A stretch of 31,673 nt of DNA from Candidatus Omnitrophota bacterium (lineage in GTDB: Bacteria > Omnitrophota > Koll11 > Pluralincolimonadales > Pluralincolimonadaceae). The stretch is taken from contig JAKLIT010000001.1 in NCBI GenBank assembly GCA_022709465.1, positions 1 to 31,673 on the forward strand, written 5' to 3'. The notes beneath the pieces were generated by a model. It was not told the origin of the DNA. It ran no database searches and worked only from the letters and a program-made list of their open reading frames with translations. The position numbers and the translations under genes were made by a program. Shown here piece by piece: positions 31,282 to 31,673 of this stretch. Positions within the stretch are counted from its first letter, which is position 1. Each line of letters starts with the position of its first letter.

Positions 31282-31673
31282 TAGTTGAAGACGACAGGAA
31301 CATCTCCAAGCTTATCAAGTTCAACCTTGAGAAGGAGGGATTTGACGCTTTTGCCGTCCCTAACGGCGAAGAGGCCCTCGAACACCTGAAGAGATATTCC
31401 GTCGACCTCGTTATCCTCGATATAATGCTCCCCAAAATGGACGGCTTCGAGGTCTGCCGGCAGGCCAGGCAGGACCCTAAACTTAAGGACATCCCGGTCA
31501 TAATGCTTACCGCGAAAGGCGAGGAAGTAGACAGGGTCGTCGGCCTTGAGCTCGGTGCGGATGATTACATCGTAAAGCCGTTCAGCCCCCGCGAACTTAC
31601 TTTAAGGGTCAAGGCGATACTGCGCCGGGGGAAAGCGCCGGCCGCCGCGAAAGAGATATTGAAGTCCGGTGGC
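31260..31673 (+). CDS. PhoB/OmpR-type response regulator (3' truncated by window)
   Basis: The 138 visible residues from ATG 31260 contain a full receiver domain: ILIVEDDRNISKLIKFNLEK, phosphoacceptor D54 in DLVILDIMLPKMDGFEV, T84 in VIMLTAKGEEVDR and K106 in GADDYIVKPFSPRELTLRVK. The linker ILRRGKAPAAAKEI then starts, as in OmpR/PhoB proteins, and a winged-helix output domain is expected beyond 31673. A sensor kinase gene usually follows. It overlaps the HAD gene by 22 bases. Confidence 0.9.
   Translation, partial: MPDKNILIVEDDRNISKLIKFNLEKEGFDAFAVPNGEEALEHLKRYSVDLVILDIMLPKMDGFEVCRQARQDPKLKDIPVIMLTAKGEEVDRVVGLELGADDYIVKPFSPRELTLRVKAILRRGKAPAAAKEILKSGG

Overview
The window looks like a chromosomal segment of an uncultured, GC-rich, Gram-negative-type bacterium. 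Lipoprotein and outer-envelope genes (a YdbH/YnbE/YdbL-like set), many overlapping genes with ATGA junctions and TTG/GTG starts, short GGGAC/GTCCC palindromes scattered between and inside genes, and the mix of GH94, TrpB2-type and SIMPL proteins suggest a member of the Omnitrophota or a related PVC-type candidate phylum. That placement is inference; there is no rRNA or marker gene here to confirm it.

Region 1 (1-8309) is GC-rich core genome. A partial gene and a convergent small membrane protein are followed by one tightly packed directon on the + strand: an ArsP/SO_0444-type permease, a methyltransferase, a small secreted protein, a YhaM-like OB-fold/HD nuclease, a Yip1-type membrane protein, an OsmC-like protein, a 1010-residue UvrD-type helicase fused to an iron-sulfur PD-(D/E)XK nuclease, a YacP/NYN ribonuclease-like protein and a very small helix-turn-helix-like protein. 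Nucleic-acid processing is the commonest theme.

Region 2 (about 8310-15300) is a conspicuously AT-rich accessory island beginning at a second copy of the 3' end of the YacP-like gene (29-bp perfect direct repeat). It holds a membrane-anchored unknown, a MazG-like NTP pyrophosphohydrolase, a PD-(D/E)XK nuclease/DUF2075 helicase/LexA-type (S24) protease fusion, a second nuclease/DUF2075 helicase and a SIR2-like protein. This is the best candidate for an undescribed system: its composition (nucleotide hydrolase, nuclease-helicases, self-cleaving protease module, NAD-consuming effector fold) reads as antiphage or plasmid defence. A block of nested hairpins and short repeats closes the island.

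Region 3 (15319-17462) carries two small toxin-antitoxin-like cassettes (DUF4258/DUF2283 and Gp49-like HigB/XRE HigA) separated by an ordinary GC-rich membrane protein gene. Both cassettes are preceded by a hairpin and a related 37-bp sequence. The second has a textbook promoter with a perfect 20-bp palindromic operator.

Region 4 (17446-31673) is core genome again, all on the + strand: an odd fusion of a hypoxanthine-DNA glycosylase with a DUF900 lipoprotein hydrolase, a CDF transporter with altered metal-site residues, a secreted clan GH-A-like glycosidase, a conserved small protein, a SIMPL protein, a transglutaminase-like protein, an MsrB-MsrA fusion, a TrpB2, a GH94 phosphorylase, a short YdbH-like protein followed by a YnbE-YdbL fusion lipoprotein, DUF167, a HAD phosphatase and the start of a PhoB-type response regulator. 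I saw no tRNA, rRNA, CRISPR array, transposase or integrase gene.
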